Shown here piece after piece: positions 1-12,115 of a stretch of DNA of 64,000 nucleotides (the stretch's first letter is position 1; every line of letters begins with the position of its first letter). The stretch lies in assembly GCF_000971155.1 (NCBI RefSeq), contig NZ_BBLX01000008.1, forward strand, positions 56,290-120,289, in the 5' to 3' direction. This DNA is from Demequina maris. Its GTDB lineage: Bacteria; Actinomycetota; Actinomycetes; Actinomycetales; Demequinaceae. Under the pieces are notes generated by a model. The model did no database searches. It saw only the letters and a program-made list of their open reading frames with translations, and was not told the DNA's origin. The position numbers and the translations under genes are program-made.

Positions 1-1
1 C

Positions 2-2674
<2,673 letters not shown>

Positions 2675-2715
2675 GGCACGGCCCCGCGCACCGCCGTCGC
2701 GGGCGGTCCGATGGC

Positions 2716-2721
2716 TACGCT
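2716..2721 (+). promoter_or_regulatory. -10 element of a leaderless promoter for the kinase operon
   Basis: TACGCT ends six bases before an ATG at 2728, the spacing expected when transcription starts on the A of the start codon. That ATG opens a 15-codon frame coupled to the kinase gene. No clear -35 box was found. The assignment is an inference from the actinobacterial TAnnnT consensus and its repeated use in this window. Confidence 0.5.
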
Positions 2722-2727
2722 GTCGGC

Positions 2728-2775
2728 ATGAGCCCGTCGCCGTCACGCCGCCATCCCGGGCTCGGAGGGACATGA
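2728..2775 (+). CDS. Putative 15-aa leader peptide coupled to the kinase gene
   Basis: A short frame encoding MSPSPSRRHPGLGGT starts six bases after a TACGCT -10 box and ends with TGA at 2773-2775, overlapping the kinase ATG (2772-2774) in an ATGA junction. The kinase ribosome-binding sequence GGAGGG lies inside its last codons. If the transcript is leaderless, ribosomes would translate this peptide first and re-initiate on the kinase. No homolog is recognised; it could be only a by-product of the kinase leader. The geometry is seen in the sequence, the function is inferred. Confidence 0.4.
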   Translation: MSPSPSRRHPGLGGT

Positions 2776-3851
2776 GCCGTCAGCCCCTCCAGCCGCCGGT
2801 GCTGCCCGGGTACACGTACGTGCGCCCGCTCGGGCAGGGCGGCTTCGCGGACGTGTTCCTGTTCCAGCAGGACATGCCGCGGCGCCAGGTGGCGGTCAAG
2901 GTGCTCCACGCGCGCGTGCACGATGCGGCCGCGCGCGCCCTCGGCGTCGAGGCGGACGTCATGGCGGCGCTCAGCGCGCACCCGTCGATCCTCACGGTCC
3001 ACGAGGCGTCCGTGTCGGGCGACGGCCGGCCCTTCATGGTGGTCGAGTACTGCCCGGGGTCGCTCGCGAACCGCTACCGCGCCGAGCAGATCCCGGTCGC
3101 GGACGTCCTCGGCGTGGGCGTGCAGATCGCGTCGGCGGTCGAGGCGGCCCACCGCATCGGCATGCTGCATCGCGACATCAAGCCCTCGAACATCCTGGTC
3201 ACGCAGTTCGGCCATCCCGTGCTGTCCGACTTCGGCGTCGCGACCGCGGTGATGGCGGGCGACGCCGACGACGTCGCGATGAGCCCGCCGTGGAGCGCCC
3301 CCGAGGTGATCGACCGGATGAGCTCCGGCACGGTCGCCTCCGACGTGTGGTCCCTCGCCGCCACCGTCTACACGCTGCTCGCGCAGCACAGCCCGTTCGA
3401 CGAGCCGGACCGCCGCCTGCCGCCGGACCAGCTCAAGGCGCGCATCCTCAAGGCGCGCTACCGCCCGACGGGCCGCGACGACGTGCCGCCCGCGCTCGAG
3501 GCGGCGCTCGCGGGCGGCATGCGCCGCGACCCCGGCGACCGCTTCCCGAGCGCGCTCGCCTTCGGGCAGGCGCTCCAGGAGGTCCAGCGCGACCTCGGCC
3601 TGCCCGTCACCCCGCTCGAGGTGCCCACCGACGCGTGGGCGCAGGCGTCGCGGGTGACGGTGGACGATGCGCCGCGCGGCCCGGTCCGCTCGCACGTCCC
3701 CGTCGCGCAGCGCCGCCGCGCCACCGTCACCGGCACGCTCGCGCGGCCGCCGCACGCCACGCCCCGCACGATCGTCGCGTGGGCGCTCGGCGCCGCCGCC
3801 GCCGCGACCGTCACCACCGTGCTCGTCATGACGCTGGCGGGCGGCGGGTGA
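2772..3851 (+). CDS. Membrane-anchored serine/threonine protein kinase (Pkb2-like)
   Basis: Hanks-type kinase of 359 aa. The N-terminal catalytic domain shows the glycine loop GQGGFADV (residues 22-28), the ATP-binding lysine in VAVKV (Lys43), the catalytic loop HRDIKPSN (His133-Asp135), DFG at 153 and an APE segment near 177, so it should be active. A C-terminal hydrophobic helix (about 333-355) ends the protein with almost nothing outside, so unlike PASTA kinases it has no sensor domain. The start is ATG 2772, preceded by GGAGGG. It heads an operon with an extracellular Ig/FN3 protein, MoxR, DUF58, transglutaminase, FHA and PP2C genes, the arrangement called PFNA in bifidobacteria. FHA and PP2C partners suggest a local phosphorylation circuit. 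The stop overlaps the next GTG start. Confidence 0.92.
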   Translation: MSRQPLQPPVLPGYTYVRPLGQGGFADVFLFQQDMPRRQVAVKVLHARVHDAAARALGVEADVMAALSAHPSILTVHEASVSGDGRPFMVVEYCPGSLANRYRAEQIPVADVLGVGVQIASAVEAAHRIGMLHRDIKPSNILVTQFGHPVLSDFGVATAVMAGDADDVAMSPPWSAPEVIDRMSSGTVASDVWSLAATVYTLLAQHSPFDEPDRRLPPDQLKARILKARYRPTGRDDVPPALEAALAGGMRRDPGDRFPSALAFGQALQEVQRDLGLPVTPLEVPTDAWAQASRVTVDDAPRGPVRSHVPVAQRRRATVTGTLARPPHATPRTIVAWALGAAAAATVTTVLVMTLAGGG

Positions 3852-6800
3852 CGGACGTCGGCCGCGCCACCGCAGCGCGGCGCCGCCGCGCCGGACGCAT
3901 CGTCACGGGCGCGGTGCTCGCCGCGGCGACGGTCGGCGCGATCGTCGCGCCCGGCTTCGACGAGCGCGAGGCCGTCGCGGTCGACCCGACCGTGTGGGCC
4001 CTCCAGACGGGTGCGGGCGAGCGCTACGCGCGCGTCAACACCGAGCTCGCCGAGGTCGACACCGTGAAGGAGGTCGACTCGCCGTCGGAGATCCTCCAGC
4101 ACGCCGGCAGCCTCCTCGTGCTGTCGGCGGGGCTCACCTCGGCGAACGAGATCGACGCGGGCCGGCCGGTCGACCTCGCCGCCGGCGCCGAGGGGGCGGT
4201 CGACACCCCGGCCGGCACCACCGCGATCGCGGCCGAGGGCGACGTCATCGCGTACCTGGCCGCGGACGGCGACGTGCTGTCGGGCCGGCTCTCGGACGGC
4301 ACCGCGCTCGAGCCGCGCGAGCTGCTCCTCGACTCCGGCGACGGGCTCCGCGCCGTCGCCGTCGCGGTCACCGCGGACGGCGCGCTGGCCGCGTACTCCC
4401 CCACGCTCGGCGGCGTGGTGCGGGCGGACGCGGACGGCACCGTCGCCGGCATCGACCCCGTGCCCGACGCGCCCGAGGACGGCAGCTACCAGGTCTCCTT
4501 CGCCGGCGGCGACTGGGTGCTGCTCGAGACCCGGACCGCGGAGCTGTGGCGCGAGGGCGTCGACGGCGCGACGGTGACGGGCACGGACGTCGACGCGCTC
4601 CTCCAGCGCCCGGCCTCCGCGGGCGACGTGCGCATCGCGGACGGCCGGGGGCTCGTGGTCGTCCCCGCGGACGGCTCGGACGCCGACCGCGTGTTCGGCT
4701 CCGAGGCGGCCGCGGGCGCCCCGGCGGCGCCGGCCGAGCTCGACGGCGTGATGTACGCGGCGTGGCTGCCCGACGGGGACAGCCAGGGCACCCTGTGGAG
4801 CTCGGCCGGCCCCACGATCCCGCTCGAGTACGGGGGCGGGACGCTGGGCGAGCGCCGCGAGCCCACGCTGCGCTCGAACGGCTCGCGCATGGTCCTCAAC
4901 GAGGTGCGCTCCGGCTGGGTGTGGGGGGTCCCCTCCGGCACGCTGGTGCGCTCGTCCCAGGACTGGGTCCCCGACGAGCAGACGACCGCGACGGAGGAGC
5001 AGCAGGACGTGACGTCCGAGGTGCGCGACCCGCGCCCGCCCGTCGCGGAGGACGACGCGCTCGGCGTGCGGGCCGGGCGCCAGGTCCGCCTGCCGGTGCT
5101 GCTCAACGACCACGACGCCAACGGCGACCTGCTCACCATCGACGCGGCGAGCCTGACGCAGCCCGACGGGATCGCGACCGTGGCCATCGGCGACGACGGC
5201 CAGTCGCTCGTCGCGACCGTCGCGTCCGGGGCGCGCGGGTCGGCGTCGTTCACGTACGCGATCTCGGACGGCTCGGGACCGCAGGGACTCTCCGAGCCCG
5301 CGACCGTCACTCTCACCGTCGCCCGCGGGAACTCCGCCCCCGCCTGGTGCGGCGTCGAGGGCTGCGTCGCCGAGTGGCCCGCGCCGCAGGTGGAGTCGGG
5401 CGGCACCGTCACGGTCGACGTGCTCGAGGGCTGGGTCGACCCCGAGGGCGACCCCGTCTACGTCGCGAGCGCGGTCGCCGTGGATCCCGAGGTCGCGGTG
5501 GCGGCGTCCCCCGAGGGCACCGTCGTGATCCGCCACGGCGGCACCGCCGCCGAGATCGAGGTCGAGGTCACGGTCGCCGACGCCCGCGGCGCCACCGCCA
5601 CGCGCACGCTCAAGGTGGGCGTCGTCGGCGAGCCGCGCCTCACGGTCGAGCCGCTCGCCGTCACCGCGCTCGCCGGGGTGCGCACCTCCATCGCCTTCGC
5701 CGAGCGGGTCACCGGCGGTGCGGGCGTCCCGACGGTCACCGAGGCGAGCGTGGACCCGGCGGACGGCGCCCTCGTCGAGGTGTCGCCCGATGCGTCGGGC
5801 GTGCTGTTCGAGGCCGAGCTGCCGGGCACCTACACGGTCGACGTCACGGTCGTGGACGGCACCGTGCAGGCGCGCGGCACCGCGCGGGTCACGGTGCTCG
5901 CGCCCGAGGACGAGGCGCTCGCGACGGTGCCGCTCACCGCGTTCGTGCGGCCGCACGAGGACGTCACCGTCGACGTGCTCGACGCGGTCACCAACCCCGG
6001 CGGCCGCGTGCTCCTGCTGTCCGACGCCTCGGTGGCGGCCTCCGACGGCGCCCGCGTCGAGGCGTCCATCGTCGGCCACGGCGCGCTGCGCCTGTCGGGG
6101 ACGACGGGCGACGGCCAGCCCGGGCTGCTCGGCACCGTCGAGTACACCGTGTCGGACGGGTCCGGCCGCGCGGCCATGACGGTGCGCGGGGAGATCACCC
6201 TGATCCTGCTCGACTCCGCGGTGCCGGCACCGCCGCTCGTGACCGACGACGCGATCACGGTGCGCGCCGGCGGCCAGGTCGACGTGCGGGTGCTCGACAA
6301 CGACATCGCGGCCGCCGGCGCCGTCATCGCGCTTGACGCCGGCTCGGTGGAGGCCCCGCAGGGCGGCGGTCTGGCCTTCGCGGCCGGACCCCTCGTGCGC
6401 ATCCTCGCCCCGGAGGTCCCCGGCACGTACCGGATCCCGTACGCGTCGTACGTGCTGGGCTTCCCGTCGCAGCGCGACACCGGGGTGGTCGTGGTCACCG
6501 TGACCGACGGCACGGAGAACGCCGCGCCCACGCCCCGGGACCTCGCGGTGCGGGCGTCCTCCGGCGAGGAGGCGCGGCTCGACTTCGACGGCACCGGGCT
6601 CGATCCCGACGGCGACGAGGTGCGCCTCGACGCGGTCGTCACGCAGCCCGCCGAGGGCTCCGCGCGGGTGAGCGCGGACGGCACCGCGCTCGTGTACGCC
6701 TCGGTCGCGGGCTTCTCCGGGCAGGACGCCTTCGAGTTCCGGGTCGTCGACGCGCGCGGCCGCACCGCGACCGCCACCGCCCGCGTGGGCGTGGTCGCGG

Positions 6801-9748
6801 TCGAGGCCGATCCCGCGCCCGTGACCTACACCGACTTCGTGCAGGTGCAGGCCGGCTCGGGCAGCAGGGTGGTCGTGCAGCCCCTCGCCAACGACCTCGA
6901 CCTCACCGGCGGGGAGCTCGAGCTCGTCGACGTGCGGCCCGACGCGGCCGAGGGCACGGACGAGCGCGCGGCGCTCGCGGCGCTGCTGCCGGCGTCCCTC
7001 AACGCGCCCGACGCGCTGGCCGAGGGCGTCGTGACGTTCGCGGTCGGCGCCGACGTCGGCACCTACGCCTACCTCTACACCGTGCGCAACGCGACGGGCT
7101 CGCTCGCGCAGGGCCGCATCGTCCTCAAGGCGGTGCGCGAGCGCGTCGTCGACACCCCCATCGTCGCGGACACGGTGCTCACCCTCGAGACCAGGGACGC
7201 GTTCCCCACCGGCGTCGACGTGCTCGCCGGCACCGTCGCCTGGGCCAGCGGCGACGCGGGCGCGCTCCAGCTGACCCTGTGGGGTCAGGGGGAGGACCTC
7301 GCCGTCGACGGCTCGGAGATCTCCGGTCCGCTGCCCGACGAGACGCGCATCGTGCCCTTCCGCGTCGAGGGCGCCGACTTCGCGGGCGAGACGTCCGTCG
7401 GGTACGGGTTCCTGCGGGTCCTCAGCGGGCAGGACCTGCGGCTCGCGTTGCGTGAGGACGCGCACGTCTCGGTGGACGAGGGCGGCTCCGCGACGGTCGA
7501 CGTCGCGCCGCTGCTCGCGGCGCCCGCGGGCACGGGGATCGAGCTCGACGCGGCCCAGGTCGCGGCCGGCGGCGCGCGCGAGCAGGCGACCTGCACCGCG
7601 CTCGGCGGCACGACGGTCCGCTACGACGCGGGCGCCGGCGCGCCGTACACCGACACCTGCATGGTCGCGGTCCGCCTCGCGGGTCAGGACGCGTGGACGG
7701 TGCTGCCCGTCCCGGTCACGATCGTCCCCGCGGACCCGGTGCCGACGCTCGTGAGCGCGTCCCTCGAGATCTCGCCCGGCGACGCGGCGACGTTCGACCT
7801 GGGACGGATGGTGCGGTGGCCCGAGGGTGCGGCGTCGATGGACGTCGAGGTCGCCGCCACCTACTCCGGCCAGCTCTTCGACGTGCGGCGCGACGGCGGG
7901 CGCCTCACCATCGCCGCGAAGGACGATGCGGCGCCCGGGCGCGCCGAGTCGGTCACCGTGTCGCTGCCCGACCACCCCGAGGTGCAGCCGCGCGTGCTGT
8001 CCCTCGTCGTCGGGCCCGCGCCGTCCGAGCTGCCCAAGGGCGGCTCCGTGGTCAAGCGCTGCTCGCAGGCCGACGGCGACGGCTGCGTGCTGACCGTGGT
8101 CGGCTCCGCGGGCGAGGTCAACCCGCTGCCCGGCACCCCGCTCGAGGTCGTCGACGTCACGGGCGCGGGCGACTGCCCCGACGTCCGATTCCGGGTCACC
8201 GGCGGCGACAAGGTGCGCGTGACCTGGACCGCCGGGGCCCCGGGCGGGGTGTGCGAGGCGGTGTTCCGGGTCCGCGACGCGCAGGGCCGCGTGAGCGCCG
8301 CCGACCGCTCCGGCAGCATCAGCCTCGACCTCCAGGGCTTCCCCCGTGCGGCGGCCGGCGTCTCGCAGGTCGACTACGGAGACGGATCCGTGACGCTCGC
8401 GGTCGCGCCCGGCGGCGCCGCCGGGGCGTACCCGGCGCTCCAGGGCTTCGACGTGGTCTCCGGCGGGGTCACCGTCGCCACGTGCACCGCGGGCGGCGTG
8501 TGCGCACCCATCACGGGGCTCGCGAACGGCGCGAAGGCGACGTACGCCGTGTACGCCGTCAACGCCGTCGGCCGGTCCCGCGCCGCGGTCTCGACCGTGG
8601 CCTGGTCCTACGCCCCGCCGGCGGAGCCGACGGTGGTGTCGTGGCAGCCGTCGGTGACGTCGGGCGACGGCGAGCGGATCGACCTCGTCGTCGACGTGGC
8701 CGACGCCTCGACGAGCGCGCTGCGCATCGCGACCTCGGCAACGGAGCAGACGGTTACCGTCGGCACGGGCCGGCAGCGCCTCGACGGCGTCGCGATCGGC
8801 TCGAACGCGCCCGTGGACGTGGTGCTGACGCCCCTCACCGCGTTCGACCTGCCGCCGGTCGACGGCGCGACCGCGACCGGCGCGTCCGTGACCATCACGG
8901 CGCACGGGATCGGCCGCCCCACGATCGACGAGGCGACCCACGCGTACACCGCGGGCGCCGGCCAGGCCACCATCACCGCGAGCGTCAGCGCGGGCGGCGC
9001 GGGTTCCACGACCTGGGTCGGACGCATGACGGGCGGGCGCTGCGACGCCTCGACGCAGGCCACCGGGGGCACCGCATCGTTCACCGTGCCGGTCGACGCG
9101 AACGCGACGAACACGGTCACCGTGTGCGCGGAGAGCCGGGCGGACGGGCAGACGTACGGCCAGGCCGAGACGGTCGACGTCGTGTTCGCCGCGTTCGCGG
9201 ATCCCGGCGCCCCGGTGCTGCAGCGCGGCTACCGGGTCGCGTCGACCTGCGACGGCACGGGCACGTCGTGCACGACCGCGCTCGCGCGCGAGCCGCAGTG
9301 GCAGCCCCGCGCCGGCCTCGAGCTCTGGTACCGCGGCTCGGACGGCTCGACCTCCCGATCGTTCGCCGACGTCCTCGTCGCCGGGCGCGCCGTCACCGTC
9401 GAGGCCTACTACTGCGTGGACTTCGGCGGCGGCCAGCGCACATGCTCCGACCAGACGACGCCCGTGACGCAGGAGTCCGGGGCCGCCTACCGGCCCACCG
9501 TGACCTTCGCGTCGTGCACGGTGGGGACGGCGCCCACCGCGACGCTCGGCGGCGCGGCCGCCGACCTCGCCCCTACGATCACGATGCTCAACGCCGACGG
9601 CGCCCCCACGAGCGACGCGTCGCTCATGCGCACGGCGCGCGTCACCGTCGCCTTCCAGGGCGCGCTCACGGGCATCGCCGACTGGACCAGCGCCGCCGTC
9701 ACGTGCGGCGGCGCCCCGCCCGACCCCGACCCGACGGTGACGCCGTGA
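3848..9748 (+). CDS. Giant surface protein: N-terminal anchor, propeller-like region, Ig/cadherin-like repeats, FN3 domain
   Basis: GTG start inside the kinase stop (GTGA overlap) gives 1,966 aa. An Arg-rich cytoplasmic stub and one transmembrane segment (about residues 20-42) anchor it, with the rest outside. Residues ~50-390 contain repeated short strands typical of a propeller-like fold. From ~395 come Ig/cadherin-like repeats of the 'VLLNDHDANGD' type (residues with D/N calcium-site character), and an FN3 domain lies near 1498-1590 (nt 8340-8620). There is no C-terminal anchor or sortase signal; the end is a Pro/Asp tail. It corresponds to the FN3 protein of the bifidobacterial PFNA cluster, reported there to bind host cytokine; a host role should not be assumed here. 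Function: probable surface or cell-wall-associated scaffold linked to the cotranscribed kinase. Confidence 0.85.
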   Translation: MTDVGRATAARRRRAGRIVTGAVLAAATVGAIVAPGFDEREAVAVDPTVWALQTGAGERYARVNTELAEVDTVKEVDSPSEILQHAGSLLVLSAGLTSANEIDAGRPVDLAAGAEGAVDTPAGTTAIAAEGDVIAYLAADGDVLSGRLSDGTALEPRELLLDSGDGLRAVAVAVTADGALAAYSPTLGGVVRADADGTVAGIDPVPDAPEDGSYQVSFAGGDWVLLETRTAELWREGVDGATVTGTDVDALLQRPASAGDVRIADGRGLVVVPADGSDADRVFGSEAAAGAPAAPAELDGVMYAAWLPDGDSQGTLWSSAGPTIPLEYGGGTLGERREPTLRSNGSRMVLNEVRSGWVWGVPSGTLVRSSQDWVPDEQTTATEEQQDVTSEVRDPRPPVAEDDALGVRAGRQVRLPVLLNDHDANGDLLTIDAASLTQPDGIATVAIGDDGQSLVATVASGARGSASFTYAISDGSGPQGLSEPATVTLTVARGNSAPAWCGVEGCVAEWPAPQVESGGTVTVDVLEGWVDPEGDPVYVASAVAVDPEVAVAASPEGTVVIRHGGTAAEIEVEVTVADARGATATRTLKVGVVGEPRLTVEPLAVTALAGVRTSIAFAERVTGGAGVPTVTEASVDPADGALVEVSPDASGVLFEAELPGTYTVDVTVVDGTVQARGTARVTVLAPEDEALATVPLTAFVRPHEDVTVDVLDAVTNPGGRVLLLSDASVAASDGARVEASIVGHGALRLSGTTGDGQPGLLGTVEYTVSDGSGRAAMTVRGEITLILLDSAVPAPPLVTDDAITVRAGGQVDVRVLDNDIAAAGAVIALDAGSVEAPQGGGLAFAAGPLVRILAPEVPGTYRIPYASYVLGFPSQRDTGVVVVTVTDGTENAAPTPRDLAVRASSGEEARLDFDGTGLDPDGDEVRLDAVVTQPAEGSARVSADGTALVYASVAGFSGQDAFEFRVVDARGRTATATARVGVVAVEADPAPVTYTDFVQVQAGSGSRVVVQPLANDLDLTGGELELVDVRPDAAEGTDERAALAALLPASLNAPDALAEGVVTFAVGADVGTYAYLYTVRNATGSLAQGRIVLKAVRERVVDTPIVADTVLTLETRDAFPTGVDVLAGTVAWASGDAGALQLTLWGQGEDLAVDGSEISGPLPDETRIVPFRVEGADFAGETSVGYGFLRVLSGQDLRLALREDAHVSVDEGGSATVDVAPLLAAPAGTGIELDAAQVAAGGAREQATCTALGGTTVRYDAGAGAPYTDTCMVAVRLAGQDAWTVLPVPVTIVPADPVPTLVSASLEISPGDAATFDLGRMVRWPEGAASMDVEVAATYSGQLFDVRRDGGRLTIAAKDDAAPGRAESVTVSLPDHPEVQPRVLSLVVGPAPSELPKGGSVVKRCSQADGDGCVLTVVGSAGEVNPLPGTPLEVVDVTGAGDCPDVRFRVTGGDKVRVTWTAGAPGGVCEAVFRVRDAQGRVSAADRSGSISLDLQGFPRAAAGVSQVDYGDGSVTLAVAPGGAAGAYPALQGFDVVSGGVTVATCTAGGVCAPITGLANGAKATYAVYAVNAVGRSRAAVSTVAWSYAPPAEPTVVSWQPSVTSGDGERIDLVVDVADASTSALRIATSATEQTVTVGTGRQRLDGVAIGSNAPVDVVLTPLTAFDLPPVDGATATGASVTITAHGIGRPTIDEATHAYTAGAGQATITASVSAGGAGSTTWVGRMTGGRCDASTQATGGTASFTVPVDANATNTVTVCAESRADGQTYGQAETVDVVFAAFADPGAPVLQRGYRVASTCDGTGTSCTTALAREPQWQPRAGLELWYRGSDGSTSRSFADVLVAGRAVTVEAYYCVDFGGGQRTCSDQTTPVTQESGAAYRPTVTFASCTVGTAPTATLGGAAADLAPTITMLNADGAPTSDASLMRTARVTVAFQGALTGIADWTSAAVTCGGAPPDPDPTVTP

Positions 9749-9791
9749 CCGGCGTCCGGCCCCTCCGGGGCCCACACGAAAGGAGGCCGCT

Positions 9792-10751
9792 GTGGCCCTG
9801 ACCTCCGAGCACACCCAGTGGTTCGAAACCACCTTCGGCAAGCTCGCCGACAACGTCGAACGTGCCGTCGTGGGCAAGCGCCACGTCGTCGAGCTCGCCT
9901 TCACCGCGATGATCGCGGAGGGCCACCTCCTCCTCGAGGATGTGCCCGGCACCGGCAAGACGTCGCTCGCGCGCGCGATGGCGGAGACGGTGCGCGGCAC
10001 CAGCACCCGCATCCAGTTCACGCCCGACCTGCTGCCCGGCGACGTCACCGGCGTGACCGTGTACGACCAGGGCCGCTTCGAGTTCCACCACGGCCCGGTG
10101 TTCGCGAACGTGGTGCTCGCCGACGAGGTCAACCGCGCCTCGCCCAAGACCCAGTCGGCACTGCTCGAGGTCATGGAGGAGCGCCAGGTCACGGTCGACG
10201 GCGTCACGCGCGAGGTCGGCGCGCCGTTCATGGTGATCGCGACGCAGAACCCGGTCGAGCAGGCCGGCACCTACTCCCTGCCGGAGGCGCAGCTCGACCG
10301 CTTCCTCATGCGCACGTCGCTCGGCTACCCCGATCACGCCGCGACCCTGCGGATCCTCGAGCCGGGCCGGCCCACCCGCGTCGTCGTGCCCGCGATCGCC
10401 GAGCTCGAGGCGATCACCGCGATGTCCGCGCTCACCCACGACGTCCAGCAGCACCCGCTGATCTCCGACTACATCGCGCGCATCGTGGGCGCCACCCGCA
10501 CCGCGACGCAGGTGCGCCTCGGCGCGTCCATGCGCGGCGCCCTCGCGCTCGCCCGCGCGAGCCGCACCTGGGCCCTCGCGCACGGGCGCCACTACGTGGT
10601 GCCGGACGACGTCAAGGCCCTCGCGGAGGTCGTGCTTGCGCACCGTCTCATCCTCGACCCGGAGGCCGAGTTCGACGGCGTCACCCAGGGCGCGGTCATC
10701 GGACAGGTCCTGCTCGACACGGCCCCGCCCAGCCAGAAGGACCTCGCGTGA
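9792..10751 (+). CDS. MoxR-family AAA+ ATPase
   Basis: 319-aa MoxR ATPase, a chaperone-like AAA+ protein that usually works with a DUF58/vWA partner on protein maturation. Walker A is VPGTGKTS near residue 51, Walker B is VLADEVNR, followed by the family's ASPKTQSALLEVMEE and a QNPVEQAGTYSLPEAQLDRF sensor segment. The GTG start at 9792 is fixed by AGGAGG at 9781-9786. It is preceded by the surface-protein gene and overlaps the DUF58 gene by GTGA, so it is cotranscribed and translationally coupled. In this cluster the likely clients are the Ig/FN3 protein or the transglutaminase-fold protein, which is an inference from gene order. Confidence 0.95.
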   Translation: MALTSEHTQWFETTFGKLADNVERAVVGKRHVVELAFTAMIAEGHLLLEDVPGTGKTSLARAMAETVRGTSTRIQFTPDLLPGDVTGVTVYDQGRFEFHHGPVFANVVLADEVNRASPKTQSALLEVMEERQVTVDGVTREVGAPFMVIATQNPVEQAGTYSLPEAQLDRFLMRTSLGYPDHAATLRILEPGRPTRVVVPAIAELEAITAMSALTHDVQQHPLISDYIARIVGATRTATQVRLGASMRGALALARASRTWALAHGRHYVVPDDVKALAEVVLAHRLILDPEAEFDGVTQGAVIGQVLLDTAPPSQKDLA

Positions 10752-12115
10752 GCGAGCGCCTCGACCGCACCGCGACCCGGACGCGCAGCGGCGCGACCGG
10801 GACGTACTCGACGCGCACGGAGGTCGCCGACGTGCCGCGCGCGAGGGCGGTCGGGGCGCGGCTCCGCGTCGACAGCATGGCGCGCGCGGCGGCAGACGTG
10901 CTCGCCGGGGCGTGGGACGCTGCCCGCGCGGTCGTGACGCCCGTCGGGTGGGCCGTGGCGGGATGGACGGTCGTGGGCCTCGCCCTCGGGATCGCGCTCG
11001 GATGGGAGGAGGCGCTCGTCGGCGGGATCGTCGGCGCGGTCCTGCTCGTCGCCGCGGTGCCGTTCCTGCTCGGCGACGTCCGCTACCGCGTCGAGTTCGC
11101 CCTCGAGCGCGACGCGGTGGTCGCGGGCGAGGAGGCGGCGGGCGAGATCGTCGTCGAGAACATCGGGCGCCACGCCGCGCTTCCCGGCAGCGTCGAGCTG
11201 CCCGTCGGCGACGCCCTCGTCGAGCTCCACGTGCCGCTGCTGCGCGCCGGTGGACGGTGGGCCGAGCGGGTGGTCATCCCGCCGCGCCCCCGCGGCATCG
11301 TCGAGGTCGGCCCCGCCGCGTCGACGCGCACCGACCCGCTGCGGCTGCTGCGTCGGCATCTCGCCTGGGACGAGATGCGGCCGCTGTACGTGCATCCCCG
11401 CACCGTCGAGGTGCCGAGCACGTCCCTGGGCTGGATCCGCGACCTCGAGGGGCAGGCGGTGCGGATCCTCACCAACGAGGACATCTCGTTCCATGCGGTC
11501 CGCGAGTACCAGCGCGGCGACGCGCAGCGCCACATCCACTGGCGCTCCACCGCCAAGACCGGCACCCTCATGGTCCGCCAGTTCGAGGAGACGCGCCGCT
11601 CGCTCCTCATGCTCGTGCTCGACGTCGACTGCGGCTCGTACCGCGACGACGACGAGTTCGAGATGGCTGTCAGCGCGTTCGGGTCGCTCGGCACGCGGGC
11701 GATCCGCGACGGCCGCGAGGTGCGGGCGATGATGAGCGGCGAGGTGCCCGAGTTCGCGCGCGCCTCGATCCGCGCGCTGCGGGCGCTGCGCGTCGAGCGG
11801 CCCCGCGCGCTCCTCGACGACCTCACCGCCGTCGACGCCACCCACGCCGCGATGGACCTCGCCACGGTCACCCGGATGGTGGCCGAGGACGACCCGGGCA
11901 CGTCGCTCGCCGTGCTCGTCACCGGCTCAGCGCTCGCGCACGAGCGCCTCCGGACCGCGGCCCTGCGCTTCCCCGCCGACGTCGCCGTCGGCGCCGTCGT
12001 CTGCGACCCCGCCTCCGAGCCGCGCACCCACGTCCTCGGCGGCCTCCAGCTCGTCAGCCTCGGCGTGCTGGAGGACCTGCGCCAGCTGCTCGCCCGAGGG
12101 GCGGCCCGCGGATGA
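10748..12115 (+). CDS. DUF58 membrane protein, MoxR partner
   Basis: 455 aa from GTG 10748 (overlapping the MoxR stop). A long charged N-terminus (~70 aa) is followed by two adjacent membrane segments (about residues 58-102), an extracytoplasmic-like beta region, then the DUF58 signature around REYQRGDAQRHIHWRSTAKTG and a vWA-like C-terminal half with LVLDVDCG. DUF58 proteins nearly always sit beside MoxR and transglutaminase genes, as here. Role: probably the adaptor between the ATPase and its membrane or surface substrates. The usual family length is 300-450 aa; the Arg-rich N-terminal extension is longer than average. Confidence 0.9.
   Translation: MSERLDRTATRTRSGATGTYSTRTEVADVPRARAVGARLRVDSMARAAADVLAGAWDAARAVVTPVGWAVAGWTVVGLALGIALGWEEALVGGIVGAVLLVAAVPFLLGDVRYRVEFALERDAVVAGEEAAGEIVVENIGRHAALPGSVELPVGDALVELHVPLLRAGGRWAERVVIPPRPRGIVEVGPAASTRTDPLRLLRRHLAWDEMRPLYVHPRTVEVPSTSLGWIRDLEGQAVRILTNEDISFHAVREYQRGDAQRHIHWRSTAKTGTLMVRQFEETRRSLLMLVLDVDCGSYRDDDEFEMAVSAFGSLGTRAIRDGREVRAMMSGEVPEFARASIRALRALRVERPRALLDDLTAVDATHAAMDLATVTRMVAEDDPGTSLAVLVTGSALAHERLRTAALRFPADVAVGAVVCDPASEPRTHVLGGLQLVSLGVLEDLRQLLARGAARG

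Noticed and set aside
3458..10270. Stop-free antisense reading of ~6.8 kb opposite the kinase/surface-protein genes
   Set aside because: High-GC genomes with NNG/NNC codon bias leave the complementary frame open. The translation is Arg/Gly/Ala/His-rich without domains; the + strand carries clear families.
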